Source: Sphingobium lignivorans
GTDB taxonomy: Bacteria > Pseudomonadota > Alphaproteobacteria > Sphingomonadales > Sphingomonadaceae
NCBI RefSeq assembly: GCF_014203955.1
Contig: NZ_JACHKA010000001.1
Span: 558,001-622,000, forward strand
Direction of reading: 5' to 3'
Length of the DNA: 64,000 bases
The notes beneath the pieces were generated by a model. The model was not told the DNA's origin. It did not search any database and saw nothing but the letters and a program-made list of their open reading frames with translations. A program made the translations under genes and the position numbers. This document shows, piece by piece, positions 9,208-17,529 of this stretch. Positions within the stretch are counted from its first letter, which is position 1; the number at the start of each line of letters is the position of its first letter.

Positions 9208-10221
9208 ATGAAGCCAGTGATCTTCGGCCTTGCGGGCGAGCGGGTGAGCGAGGCGGAACGCGCGCTGTTCCGCGCCTGCGATCCGGCGGGCTACATCCTG
9301 TTCGGGCGCAACATCCGCGACCGCGCGCAGGTCCGCGCGCTGACCGACGAGCTGCGCGAGATCGCCGGGCGCGACGATCTGTTCATCATGATCGATCAGG
9401 AAGGCGGCCGGGTCGCGCGGATGCGCGCGCCGGAATGGCCGGATTATCCGCCCGCTGCCGCATTCGATGCGCTTTACGAGCTGGCACCGTCGAGCGCGAT
9501 CGAGGCGGCGCGGTGCAACGCGCGCGCGCTCGGCGCGATGCTGGCCGAGGTCGGCATCACGGCGGACGCGGCACCGGTGCTGGACGTGCGGCAGGAAGGC
9601 GCCAGCGATATCGTGGGTGATCGCTCGTTCGGCAGCGAGCCGATGCGCGTCGCGGCGCTCGGCCGTGCGACGCTGGACGGCCTGCGGGCCGGCGGCGCGG
9701 TCGGCATCGTCAAGCATATGCCGGGCCATGGCCGGGCGCTGGTGGACAGCCATCATGCGTTGCCCACCGTCACCGCGAGCAGCTGGGACCTGGAACGCGA
9801 CATGGCGCCGTTCCGCGCGCTCAACGGCGCGCCGGCGGGCATGACGGCCCATATCGTCTACACTGCCTGGGACGCGGAGCGCCCCGCCAGCCTTTCGCCG
9901 CGCGTGATCGGCGAGATCATTCGCGGCGCCATCGGCTTCGACGGGCTGCTGATGTCCGACGATCTCGACATGAAGGCCCTGAGCGGCGCGGCGGACGAGC
10001 TGGCGGCCGGTGTCATCGCGGCGGGCTGCGATCTCGCGCTCAATTGCTGGGGCCGGATGGCGGAAATGACCGCCATCGCTGCCCGGCTGCCCGACATGAG
10101 CGAGCGCGGGCGCGAGCGACTGGCGCGGGCGATGGAGACGATCGCCGACGGGCCGGACGCGGACTGGCCGATCGAACGGTCGCTCGCCACGCGCGATGCC
10201 CTGCTGGCGCAGCGGGCATGA
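9208..10221 (+). CDS. nagZ: Beta-N-acetylhexosaminidase
   Basis: 337 residues, glycoside hydrolase family 3. Removes GlcNAc from 1,6-anhydro muropeptides in cytoplasmic peptidoglycan recycling. The NagZ loop KHMPGHG (169-175) with the DSH that follows (180-182, the acid/base His) and the nucleophile motif SDDLDM near 250-255 are all visible, as is IDQEGGRVAR. The ATG at 9208 fits the usual N-terminus (MKPVIFGLAG). No signal peptide, as expected. Its stop overlaps scpA as ATGA. Confidence 0.96.
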   Translation: MKPVIFGLAGERVSEAERALFRACDPAGYILFGRNIRDRAQVRALTDELREIAGRDDLFIMIDQEGGRVARMRAPEWPDYPPAAAFDALYELAPSSAIEAARCNARALGAMLAEVGITADAAPVLDVRQEGASDIVGDRSFGSEPMRVAALGRATLDGLRAGGAVGIVKHMPGHGRALVDSHHALPTVTASSWDLERDMAPFRALNGAPAGMTAHIVYTAWDAERPASLSPRVIGEIIRGAIGFDGLLMSDDLDMKALSGAADELAAGVIAAGCDLALNCWGRMAEMTAIAARLPDMSERGRERLARAMETIADGPDADWPIERSLATRDALLAQRA

Positions 10222-11027
10222 GCGGGGACGCCGGCTCCGGGGCTGGCGACACCGACTGGAACGAGCCCGTCCGCCGCGCGCCGGGGGAAGCCGTGCTCAC
10301 TGTCTCGGTGGAGAGCTGGGAAGGGCCGCTCGACGTGCTGCTCGCGCTGGCGCGGACGCAGAAGGTGGACCTGCGCGAAATTTCCATCCTCGCCCTTGTC
10401 GAGCAATATCTGCGCTTCATCGAGGAAGCGGCCGAGCTGCGGCTGGAGCTGGCGGCGGACTATCTCGTGATGGCGGCCTGGCTTGCCTATCTCAAGTCCG
10501 GCCTGTTGCTGCCCCGCGAAGCCCAGCCCGATCCCTCGCCCGAGGAACTGGTCCTGCGCCTGCATCTGCGCCTGCAGCGGCTGGAAGCGATGCGCGAGGC
10601 GGGCGCCCGGCTGCTGGCCCGGGACCAGATCGGCCGCGACGTGTTCGTCCGACCCGCGCCGGAAGGGCTGCATCGCCCGCGCGCGATCGTCTGGCGCGCG
10701 AGCCTTTATGATCTCATCCAGGCTTATGGGCAGGTGAAGGCGCGCACGGCGCCGCGCATCCACATCGTCCATCGCCGGCCGGTGATGACGCTCGACGAAG
10801 CGATCGAACGGGTCTCGCGCCTGGTCGGCATGGAGATCGACTGGGCAGCGCTCGGCCGCTTCCTGCCGGACACTGCCGATCCGCAGTTGCGCCGCTCGGC
10901 GCTGGCGAGCAGCTTCGTGGCGGCGCTGGAGCTGGCCCGGCAGGGCCGGGTGGAGCTTCGGCAGGAAGGGATTTTCGAGCCGCTCTATCTTAGGGCTGCG
11001 TCCCGCCCGGCGGGAGCAGGCGCATGA
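10218..11027 (+). CDS. scpA: Segregation and condensation protein A (kleisin)
   Basis: 269 residues. Kleisin subunit that bridges SMC heads together with ScpB. The N-terminal VESWEGPLDVLLALARTQKVD block and the winged-helix C-terminus (SSFVAALELARQGRVELRQE) are characteristic. The ATGA overlaps at both ends (nagZ stop, scpB start) indicate translational coupling, which fits ScpA and ScpB forming a complex. Confidence 0.95.
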   Translation: MSGDAGSGAGDTDWNEPVRRAPGEAVLTVSVESWEGPLDVLLALARTQKVDLREISILALVEQYLRFIEEAAELRLELAADYLVMAAWLAYLKSGLLLPREAQPDPSPEELVLRLHLRLQRLEAMREAGARLLARDQIGRDVFVRPAPEGLHRPRAIVWRASLYDLIQAYGQVKARTAPRIHIVHRRPVMTLDEAIERVSRLVGMEIDWAALGRFLPDTADPQLRRSALASSFVAALELARQGRVELRQEGIFEPLYLRAASRPAGAGA

Positions 11028-11635
11028 CGGGGGACATGGCCGCGCGGCTCGTGGAAGCCGTGCTTTTCGCTGCCGAGGGGCCGCTCACCCCGCAGGAAAT
11101 CGCGCGCCATGCCGGGCTGGAAGGCAGCGCGCTGCCGCATCTCGCGGCCCTTGCCGATCATTATGCCGGGCGCGGCATCGAGCTCGTCGAGCGGGGCGGC
11201 CGCTGGCATTTCCAGACCGCGGCGGACCTTTCTCACATCCTGCGGCGCGAGCGCGAGGAGCCGCGCAAGCTCTCCCGCGCCGCCGTCGAGACGCTGGCGA
11301 TTATTGCTTATCACGAGCCGGTGAGCCGCGCCGAGATCGAGGCGATTCGCGGCGTGCAAGTGGCGAAGGGGACGCTGGACGTGCTCATGGAAGCCGGATG
11401 GGTGCAGCCGGCGGGCCGGCGCGAAGTGCCCGGGCGGCCGCTCATTTATGCCACCACGCCCGATTTCCTCAGCCATTTCGGCCTTGCCAGCCGCCGCGAT
11501 CTGCCGGGAATCGACGATCTGCGGGCGGCCGGTCTCCTCGATCCCGTCGACCTCGCCATGGAAGCCGCGGAGGCGCATTCGCTGCTGGAAGGGGAGGAAG
11601 AGGACGAAGCGCGGGACGAGCCGGCCGACGAGTGA
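11024..11635 (+). CDS. scpB: Segregation and condensation protein B
   Basis: 203 residues. Partner of ScpA in the SMC complex. Two winged-helix domains are recognisable: VEAVLFAAEGPLTPQEIA at the start, and the conserved LSRAAVETLAIIAYHEPVSR followed by EIEAIRGV in the middle. The acidic tail (EGEEEDEARDEPADE) is variable in the family. It overlaps scpA by ATGA. After its stop a 150-base gap precedes tatA. Confidence 0.95.
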   Translation: MTGDMAARLVEAVLFAAEGPLTPQEIARHAGLEGSALPHLAALADHYAGRGIELVERGGRWHFQTAADLSHILRREREEPRKLSRAAVETLAIIAYHEPVSRAEIEAIRGVQVAKGTLDVLMEAGWVQPAGRREVPGRPLIYATTPDFLSHFGLASRRDLPGIDDLRAAGLLDPVDLAMEAAEAHSLLEGEEEDEARDEPADE

Positions 11636-11788
11636 CTTGCGCTTTTCCGGCCGGGCGTCCCGGATTTGTCACGATCGCGGGGCATGGCGCGCTGCCCGCA
11701 TGACATCATGGCGGACAATCGACGCCGCCATGCATTGCGCATCGCGCCCGCAGGCCCTAGTTAGATCGGATTGACAGGAGAATTTCGC

Positions 11789-12034
11789 ATGGGTTTCGGT
11801 TCCCCCCTGCATTGGATCGTTCTGGTCCTGGTCGTCGTGCTGTTGTTTGGCGGCGGTCGCATCTCGGGTTTGATGGGCGACGTCGCCAAGGGCATCAAGA
11901 GCTTCAAGAAGGGGCTCGCGGATGACGAGGACGAGACGGCGGCCTCGGCCAAGCCTGCGCAGCGGATCGAGCAGCGTCCCGTGGCCGCTGGCGAGCAGAC
12001 CGCGACGCGTGACGAGCAGAAGCTCGATAGTTGA
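11789..12034 (+). CDS. tatA: Sec-independent protein translocase TatA
   Basis: 81 residues. A single short membrane helix (about 8-21) is followed by the FGGGRIS hinge, an amphipathic helix ([16 protein letters not shown]) and a charged tail, the TatA pattern. TatA oligomerises to form the passage for folded Tat substrates. The ATG at 11789 has AGGAG 8 bases upstream. An earlier in-frame start at 11771 would use up that site. First gene of tatABC. Confidence 0.96.
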   Translation: MGFGSPLHWIVLVLVVVLLFGGGRISGLMGDVAKGIKSFKKGLADDEDETAASAKPAQRIEQRPVAAGEQTATRDEQKLDS

Positions 12035-12066
12035 TCTCACTGCGCTGACACGGCGGGTCGCCTGCA

Positions 12067-12525
12067 ATGTTTGATATCGGCTCGTCCGAGCTGCTGCTGA
12101 TCATCATCGTGGCGATCGTCGTGATCGGCCCGAAGGATCTGCCGCGCGCGCTCTACAAGGTCGGGCAGGTGGTCGGGAAAGCGCGCGGCATGGCGCGTCA
12201 TTTCCGCACAGGCCTCGATGCCATGGTCCGCGAGGCGGAGCTGGAAGAGCTGCAAAAGCAATGGGCCCGCGAGAATGAGCGGATCATGCGCGAGACGCAG
12301 CTGCCTGGCATGAGCACGTCCGCGCCCGCGTCCGCTTCCGCAGCGGACGGCGCGCCCGCGCCTGCCCTCGAGTCGCCCGGTGCTTCTCCGGAAGGGACAT
12401 CCACCGCTGAGAGCGCGTCGCCTCCGGGCGAGGCAGTGCCGCCATCGCCATCCCTCGCCGGCACGGACCAGCCCTCGCTCCCGCTCGACGGAGGCACAGA
12501 GCCGCCCAAGGGGTCCGCAGCATGA
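12067..12525 (+). CDS. tatB: Sec-independent protein translocase TatB
   Basis: 152 residues. The N-terminus [20 protein letters not shown] followed by [14 protein letters not shown] is the TatB signature: membrane helix, then a long amphipathic helix that contacts TatC and the substrate. The C-terminal half is a proline/serine-rich, low-complexity tail, variable in the family. The last codons overlap tatC as ATGA. Confidence 0.95.
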   Translation: MFDIGSSELLLIIIVAIVVIGPKDLPRALYKVGQVVGKARGMARHFRTGLDAMVREAELEELQKQWARENERIMRETQLPGMSTSAPASASAADGAPAPALESPGASPEGTSTAESASPPGEAVPPSPSLAGTDQPSLPLDGGTEPPKGSAA

Positions 12526-13295
12526 TGGACATCGACGAAAGCAAGGCCCCGTTGCTCGATCATCTGATCGAGCTGCGCAAGCGGCTGCTCGTCTGCGTCT
12601 GGGCTTTGTTCATCTCGGGCGGCATCTGCTATTATTTCGCCAGTGAAATCCTCGGTTTCCTGATCCAGCCGCTGAAGGACAGCTTCGGCCCCGGGCAGGG
12701 ACGGTTGGTCTATACCAAGCTCTACGAGGCCTTTTTCGTGGAGCTGAAGGTTGCCCTCTTCGGCGCGCTGTTCATTTCCTTCCCGATCACCGCGAACCAG
12801 CTCTGGGCCTTCGTCGCGCCCGGCCTCTATGCCAAGGAGAAGCGGGCACTGCTGCCCTTCCTGCTGGCGACACCCGTGCTGTTCTTCGCGGGGGCGGCGT
12901 TCGCTTATTATCTGGTGATGCCGACCGCCTTTCATTTCTTCCTGAAATTTCAGGGCGAAGCGGGCGGGCTCGATGTCGAGGCGCTGCCCAGCATGGAGAG
13001 CTATCTCGGCCTCGTCATGCAGTTCATCCTGGCGTTCGGCATCAGTTTCCTGCTGCCGGTGCTGGTGATGCTGCTCAACCGGGCGGGCATCGTGACGCGC
13101 GCGCAGCTGATTGGCGCGCGGCGCTATGTGATTGTCGGCGCTGTCGCGGTGGCGGCCGTGCTGACGCCGCCGGACGTGATCTCGCAGCTCATGCTCGCGA
13201 TCCCGCTGTGCCTGCTCTACGAACTTGCACTGATCGCGATCTGGTTCACCGATCGCCGCAGCGCGCGCGAACAGGCGCTGGCCGAAGTAGAATAG
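12522..13295 (+). CDS. tatC: Sec-independent protein translocase TatC
   Basis: 257 residues, six membrane spans. TatC recognises twin-arginine signal peptides in the inner membrane. The cytoplasmic N-terminus [14 protein letters not shown] holds the conserved HLxELRxR motif and the acidic first-loop region follows. The periplasmic [11 protein letters not shown] segment and the late [23 protein letters not shown] motif are typical. The ATGA overlap with tatB indicates coupled translation. The gene ends 14 bases from the convergent hydrolase gene. Confidence 0.97.
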   Translation: MMDIDESKAPLLDHLIELRKRLLVCVWALFISGGICYYFASEILGFLIQPLKDSFGPGQGRLVYTKLYEAFFVELKVALFGALFISFPITANQLWAFVAPGLYAKEKRALLPFLLATPVLFFAGAAFAYYLVMPTAFHFFLKFQGEAGGLDVEALPSMESYLGLVMQFILAFGISFLLPVLVMLLNRAGIVTRAQLIGARRYVIVGAVAVAAVLTPPDVISQLMLAIPLCLLYELALIAIWFTDRRSAREQALAEVE

Positions 13296-13308
13296 TTTTC
13301 CCGCAGAT

Positions 13309-14370
13309 CTAGCGAAGCGACCGGCCGCTTTCGAGATATTCCCGTTTGATGTGCGATTCCGGCAGGCCGCGCGCCGTGCCCTCTTGGGATGCTTGCTGGA
13401 CAGAGGCGGGCGCCGGGCTGGGGGAGCGGGGCGCCAGGTCGCGCATCGGCACCGTATCGGCGACTGGTAGGGCGGACAGGGCTGGCATCGCGAATGCCGC
13501 CCTGCGCGGATCGATATAGGCATTGGCGCCCGGCCCGTTCACGCTCTCGACGCCCGCATAGGATGCGCGGAACCGGGCGGGCAGGCCGGCATCGCCCGGC
13601 GCCCGGTAGAAGACGTGGGCGCCGATGATCGCGACGGGGTGCATCCGGCTCGCCCAGCCGGGAAACACCGTCATGGCATGATAGAAAGTCGCGTGGCCGG
13701 CGGGCGCGAAGATCGCGCCGCCGAGCGCAGCCTGCGCGACGCGGCGGGCCCTCAGCCAGCGGGCGGGCTCGGGCGCGCGCGCCATCGCGCCATTGCAGGC
13801 GAAGGTGAACTGGCAACGCAGGTCGTCCCGATCCGTGCCTTCGTAGACGACGCCGCAGACGCTGTTCGGCCAGTCCGGATGGCGCACCCGGTTGAGGATC
13901 ACTTGCGCGATGGCGCGCTGTCCTTCCTCCGGCTCGTTGGCGCCCTCATAATAGATGGCGTTGGTGAGGCAGGAGAGGGCGCGCATCCGGTCGATGGCGG
14001 TGCGGCCGGCAAAGCGATGGGGCGCGGGCGGCGGGCCGATGTCGATGGCGAGAATGTGCCGGTTGCCGCGCCATTGCGGCGGCAGGCCGTCGGCACGGCG
14101 CGCTGCCTGATCCGCCGTCGGCATCAGGGCGCCTTCCGCGTAGAAATAGGCCGATCCGGGAAACGTCGCGCCCGGCTGTGCGAAGGAGGCCGGAGTGCCC
14201 GGGTCGGTGGGTTCAGGGCCTCCCGCGATCTCGCCTGCCGCCATGGGAATGAGCCGCAGACCCAGCGCCAGGACCGCGAACGGCGCGATCCAGCGCCAGA
14301 CCGACAGGCCGCTGCGCGGCGCGAAGGCGTCGGCGTGCGGGCTCTGAATGGCAGGGACGATCGGTGGCAT
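13309..14370 (-). CDS. SleB-type cell wall hydrolase
   Basis: 353 residues. One N-terminal membrane anchor (about 25-43, IAPFAVLALGLRLIPMAAG) precedes a linker and a Hydrolase_2 (SleB) domain at about 145-265. The domain opens with LTNAIYYEGANEPEEGQRAI, whose Glu is the likely catalytic acid, and continues with VILNRVRHPDWPNSVCGVVY and CQFTFACNG. Family members are lytic or amidase-type peptidoglycan hydrolases, here probably acting in the periplasm. The tail is proline-rich and variable. The ATG at 14370 was chosen as the nearest start giving a normal anchor. Transcribed divergently from the cysteine synthase gene. Confidence 0.9.
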   Translation of the reverse strand: MPPIVPAIQSPHADAFAPRSGLSVWRWIAPFAVLALGLRLIPMAAGEIAGGPEPTDPGTPASFAQPGATFPGSAYFYAEGALMPTADQAARRADGLPPQWRGNRHILAIDIGPPPAPHRFAGRTAIDRMRALSCLTNAIYYEGANEPEEGQRAIAQVILNRVRHPDWPNSVCGVVYEGTDRDDLRCQFTFACNGAMARAPEPARWLRARRVAQAALGGAIFAPAGHATFYHAMTVFPGWASRMHPVAIIGAHVFYRAPGDAGLPARFRASYAGVESVNGPGANAYIDPRRAAFAMPALSALPVADTVPMRDLAPRSPSPAPASVQQASQEGTARGLPESHIKREYLESGRSLR

Positions 14371-14449
14371 GGCGCTCCCTATCACAAGCGGCGTAAATTT
14401 TCCCGAAAGCCGTGCGCCGGGCACCGCGCGAACCGGCCGGGGAAGTCTG

Positions 14450-14475
14450 CCGGTGCGGCCCCGTGGGCGCACCGG
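14450..14475. other. Perfect hairpin in the cwlJ/sleB-cysK divergent region
   Basis: CCGGTGCG (14450-14457) pairs perfectly with CGCACCGG (14468-14475). The loop can extend the stem by three more G-C pairs. It lies in the 199-base divergent region, about 95 bases before the cysteine synthase start and 80 before the hydrolase start. It could be a leader structure or an operator. No known riboswitch consensus was recognised. Confidence 0.35.
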
Positions 14476-14569
14476 TTCATGTGAGGGCAGCAGGCGCCCA
14501 ATCTGCGCTTGCGTGGGCGCGCAATCTCCTTGCTTGCCGTCGGCGTGCGGGCATCCTACGTCAGAGCGC

Positions 14570-15556
14570 ATGACCCTTCACAGCAACACGCTTTCCCTGA
14601 TCGGCAACACGCCGCTCGTGCGCCTTGCCGGTCCATCGGAGGCAAGCGGCGCCGAGATTTACGGCAAATGCGAATTCATGAACCCCGGCGCATCGGTGAA
14701 GGACCGTGCCGCGCTCTCCATCGTCGAGGATGCCGAGGAGAAGGGGCAGCTCCTGCCCGGCGGCACCATTGTCGAGGGCACGGCGGGCAATACCGGCATC
14801 GGCCTGGCGCTGGTCGGCAATGCCAAGGGCTATCGCACGATCATCGTCATGCCCGAGACGCAGAGCCAGGAGAAGAAGGACACGCTGCGCGCGCTCGGCG
14901 CGGAGCTGGTTCTGGTGCCGGCCGCGCCCTTCTCCAATCCCGGCCATTTCGTGCATACCTCCCGCCGGATCGCCGAGGAGACGCCGAACGCGATCTGGGC
15001 CAACCAGTTCGACAATATCGCCAATCGCCGCGCCCATATCACCGGCACGGCCGAAGAGATCTGGGCGCAGATGGAAGGCCGGATCGACGGGTTCACCTGC
15101 GCGGCGGGCACCGGCGGCACCATCGCGGGCGTCGGGCTTGGCCTCAAGGAGAAGGACGAGCGCATCGCCATCGCGCTCACCGATCCGCATGGCGCGGCGC
15201 TCTATAATTATTATGCCCATGGCGAGCTGAAGGCGGAAGGATCGTCGGTCGCCGAGGGCATCGGCCAGGGCCGCATCACCGCCAATCTCGAAGGCGCGCC
15301 GATCGACACGCAGTTCCGCATTTCCGATGCCGAGGGCCTGCACTGGGTGGAAAAGCTGATGGGCGAGGGGCTGTGCGTCGGCCTGTCGACCGGCATCAAT
15401 GTCGCGGGCGCCGTGGCGCTGGGGCGAGCGCTGGGGCCGGGCAGTCGGGTCGTTACCATCCTGTGCGACACGGGCCTGCGCTATCTTTCGACTCTCTACA
15501 ATCGTGACTGGCTCGAATCGAAGGGGTTGACGCCATTCCCATGGCTGTCCAACTAA
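14570..15556 (+). CDS. cysK: Cysteine synthase A (O-acetylserine sulfhydrylase)
   Basis: 328 residues, PLP-dependent. Converts O-acetylserine and sulfide to cysteine. The N-terminal IGNTPLVRL, the PLP lysine Lys44 in NPGASVKDRAA, the EGTAGNTGIG substrate loop and the AGTGGTIAGV phosphate-binding loop are all visible. The asparagine-to-alanine swap in the EGTxGNTG motif and the FDNIANRRAH wording occur in the longer alphaproteobacterial CysK-like branch. Cystathionine beta-synthase-like activity is a minor alternative. The ribosome site is weak. Confidence 0.92.
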   Translation: MTLHSNTLSLIGNTPLVRLAGPSEASGAEIYGKCEFMNPGASVKDRAALSIVEDAEEKGQLLPGGTIVEGTAGNTGIGLALVGNAKGYRTIIVMPETQSQEKKDTLRALGAELVLVPAAPFSNPGHFVHTSRRIAEETPNAIWANQFDNIANRRAHITGTAEEIWAQMEGRIDGFTCAAGTGGTIAGVGLGLKEKDERIAIALTDPHGAALYNYYAHGELKAEGSSVAEGIGQGRITANLEGAPIDTQFRISDAEGLHWVEKLMGEGLCVGLSTGINVAGAVALGRALGPGSRVVTILCDTGLRYLSTLYNRDWLESKGLTPFPWLSN

Positions 15557-15614
15557 TGATCGGGGTGGATCGGCCGCGTTGGGTAGCGTCGGCTGGCCGA
15601 CCGGGAGTTTGAGC

Positions 15615-16001
15615 GTGGCTCAAAAAGGCGAAGTGCGCGCCCATCGCGAGGAACTGCAGCGTGTCCAGATCGGTCTTGTCGGTCTGGCGGCGGTGCTGCT
15701 GATCGTCACCCTTGCCAATCTCGTGGTGCAGACCGCGCGGGGAGACAAGTCGAGCAACGGTACCCCGGTGGTGATCGACGAGAGCGCGATCGGCATCGTG
15801 GTGCCCAATGGCAGCGGCAGTGCGCAGCCGAGCGCGAACGAGCCGCTCGCCGACCTTGGCGTGACGCCCACGGCGGACAGCGCGGCGGCACCCGCGCCCC
15901 AGTCCACTGCGCCAAGCGGTGCCGTGCCTGACCTCGAACCTGACCCGCGCCTGCGCGAACGCATGGACCAGGACGCCGATCGCACCAATTCCACGCGCTG
16001 A
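15615..16001 (+). CDS. Single-span membrane protein, unknown function
   Basis: 128 residues from the GTG at 15615. GGGAG about 9 bases upstream favours this start over the TTG at 15579. A charged N-terminus (AQKGEVRAHREELQRVQ) precedes one strong membrane helix (about 22-41, GLVGLAAVLLIVTLANLVVQ) and a periplasmic low-complexity Ala/Pro/Ser tail. I do not recognise a family. It lies 58 bases after the cysteine synthase gene and 7 bases before the 444-residue membrane protein, which suggests one transcript leading towards the dcw cluster. Confidence 0.6.
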   Translation: MAQKGEVRAHREELQRVQIGLVGLAAVLLIVTLANLVVQTARGDKSSNGTPVVIDESAIGIVVPNGSGSAQPSANEPLADLGVTPTADSAAAPAPQSTAPSGAVPDLEPDPRLRERMDQDADRTNSTR

Positions 16002-16008
16002 TCCGGCC

Positions 16009-17343
16009 GTGCGGTTCCTCGCTTCGCCCCGGCGAGTCCTTCCTTCATTCCTGTTGACGCTGGCGGTGCCGGGTGGTGCGCTGCTGGCCGGCTTTGCTGG
16101 GTCCGCGTTGCGCACCGGCCGGCTCGATCCGCTGGACTGGCTGCTGCCGGGGATGGCAGCGGTGCTGCTGCTGGTCTGGTTCACGTCGGGCGGCCCGGGG
16201 TGGCTGCGGGCGGCCCGGGCGATGCTCCTCGTCGCCGCGCCGCTGCTGGCGCTCTTCATCCTTGCCGGCACCGGCTGGCCATGGGCCGGCATCGTCCTGC
16301 TGGTTGCCGGGCTGGCGCTGGCTGCAGGGGCGGGACTGGTTGCGGCGCGGAATGCCGGGAAGGCGCGGTGGCTGGCGCTCTGCGGGCTTCTCCTTCCGGC
16401 GATCGCCTTGCCCTCTCTTGCCGACGCGCTTGGCGGCGAGGGTGGCGCAAGGGGTGTGGCCGGGCCGGTGGGCGTCATGACGGCACTGCCGCTGCATGGT
16501 GCGGCGGTGGTGGCCGCGCCCGGCCATCCCTCGCTCGATTCGGTGGGGCTGCGCGCGCCGCTCTGGCTGTGGCTGGAACGGCATGGCCCGCTGCGCCCGA
16601 TCGACGCGCTGGACCGGGCCGCGCTCGACGGGGTCGGCACGTTGCTCCTTGCCCAGCCGCGCGCGCTCGCGCCGGGTGAACTCCTGGCACTGGACGACTG
16701 GGTGCGGGCCGGCGGCCGTGCGGTGATCCTGGCCGATCCCCTGCTGCACTGGCACGATCCCCGGCCGCTCGGCCATCCCGCGCGGCCGCCGCTGACGAGC
16801 CTGCTCGATCCGCTGCTCGCGCATTGGGGCCTGCGCCTCGACATGGCGGAAAAGGCGGACGGGGCGGACGCTGTGGAGCGACGCCCTCTGGCATCGGGGT
16901 CGCTTCTTCAGCTTTCGGGCGCCGGGCGCTTCGAGCGGCATGGGAAAGGATCGGCATGCACGCCCGATGAGGCCGGGCTGATCGCGCGATGCCGGATCGG
17001 CGCGGGGCAGGCGCTGCTCGTCGCCGATGCCGACTGGATCAACGATGCCCTGTGGACGCTGGCGCCGGACCGGCCCGGCGATCTCGGGGCCTGGACCAGC
17101 GACGCACCACGCCTGCTGGAGATCTGGCTGCGCGGCGGGGACTCGCCTGCCGATCCGGTCACGACATGGCTGGCAAGCGGCGAGGCGCTGGTGCGTGGCC
17201 TGCGGGCGTCGCTGCTCCTGCTGCTCCTTCTCGCACTGGCGGATGCGCTGGTGGCGCGGCGCCCCAGTGGTTCCCAGCCCGCAAAAGAAATGAAGAGGGA
17301 TCAAAGAAAGAACATTTCAAAAACATCAATCGATACAGGGTGA
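16009..17343 (+). CDS. Membrane protein with GldG-like/ABC_transp_aux periplasmic domain
   Basis: 444 residues from a GTG, 7 bases after the previous stop. Four or five membrane spans lie in about the first 150 residues and one near 395-415. Between them is a soluble domain with LDALDRAALDGVGTLLLAQP, then LLALDDWVRAGGRAVILADP. That matches the ABC_transp_aux/GldG pattern (a glutamine-amidotransferase-like fold that lacks catalysis). GldG-type proteins normally accompany an ABC transporter, but none is encoded here. The last ~20 codons are lysine-rich and AT-rich, unlike the rest, and may carry promoter sequence for the dcw cluster. Family assignment is from memory of the motif and is moderate. 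Confidence 0.6.
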   Translation: MRFLASPRRVLPSFLLTLAVPGGALLAGFAGSALRTGRLDPLDWLLPGMAAVLLLVWFTSGGPGWLRAARAMLLVAAPLLALFILAGTGWPWAGIVLLVAGLALAAGAGLVAARNAGKARWLALCGLLLPAIALPSLADALGGEGGARGVAGPVGVMTALPLHGAAVVAAPGHPSLDSVGLRAPLWLWLERHGPLRPIDALDRAALDGVGTLLLAQPRALAPGELLALDDWVRAGGRAVILADPLLHWHDPRPLGHPARPPLTSLLDPLLAHWGLRLDMAEKADGADAVERRPLASGSLLQLSGAGRFERHGKGSACTPDEAGLIARCRIGAGQALLVADADWINDALWTLAPDRPGDLGAWTSDAPRLLEIWLRGGDSPADPVTTWLASGEALVRGLRASLLLLLLLALADALVARRPSGSQPAKEMKRDQRKNISKTSIDTG

Positions 17344-17359
17344 AGTCGGAGCGAGTTCC

Positions 17360-17403
17360 CCCATCTCAGCCCAGTTTTCCCAAGATTCTCCCTTCCGTTC
17401 CCC
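17360..17403 (-). promoter_or_regulatory. Ten-base periodic TGGG-type repeats: candidate MraZ operator
   Basis: CCC triplets start at about 17360, 17370, 17379, 17390 and 17400. Read on the minus strand they give TGGG, TGGG, TGGG, AGGG and GGGG at a 9-11 base period, one helical turn. MraZ of E. coli is known to bind TGGG-type direct repeats at a ten-base period ahead of its own gene. The site is about 130 bases before the mraZ start, but here the repeats read on the strand opposite to mraZ. Confidence 0.5.
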
Positions 17404-17456
17404 GGCGTCTCCTGCTAATTGGAAGCGTCAAGGGGCGCTCGTAGTGTGTGCGAGTC
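17384..17456. promoter_or_regulatory. Two GANTC (CcrM-type) methylation sites before mraZ
   Basis: GATTC at 17384-17388 and GAGTC at 17452-17456 both fit GANTC, the site methylated by the cell-cycle methyltransferase CcrM in alphaproteobacteria. The first lies inside the periodic repeat block. Methylation state at such sites tunes some division promoters in Caulobacter. Whether it does so here is inference. Confidence 0.3.
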
Positions 17457-17529
17457 TGTTGCCCGGCATGCGGTTTCCCCGCTTGCCGGAACGGGAAGCG
17501 CTGCGCCCTGGCAGGGAGGCCTTGAGCGG

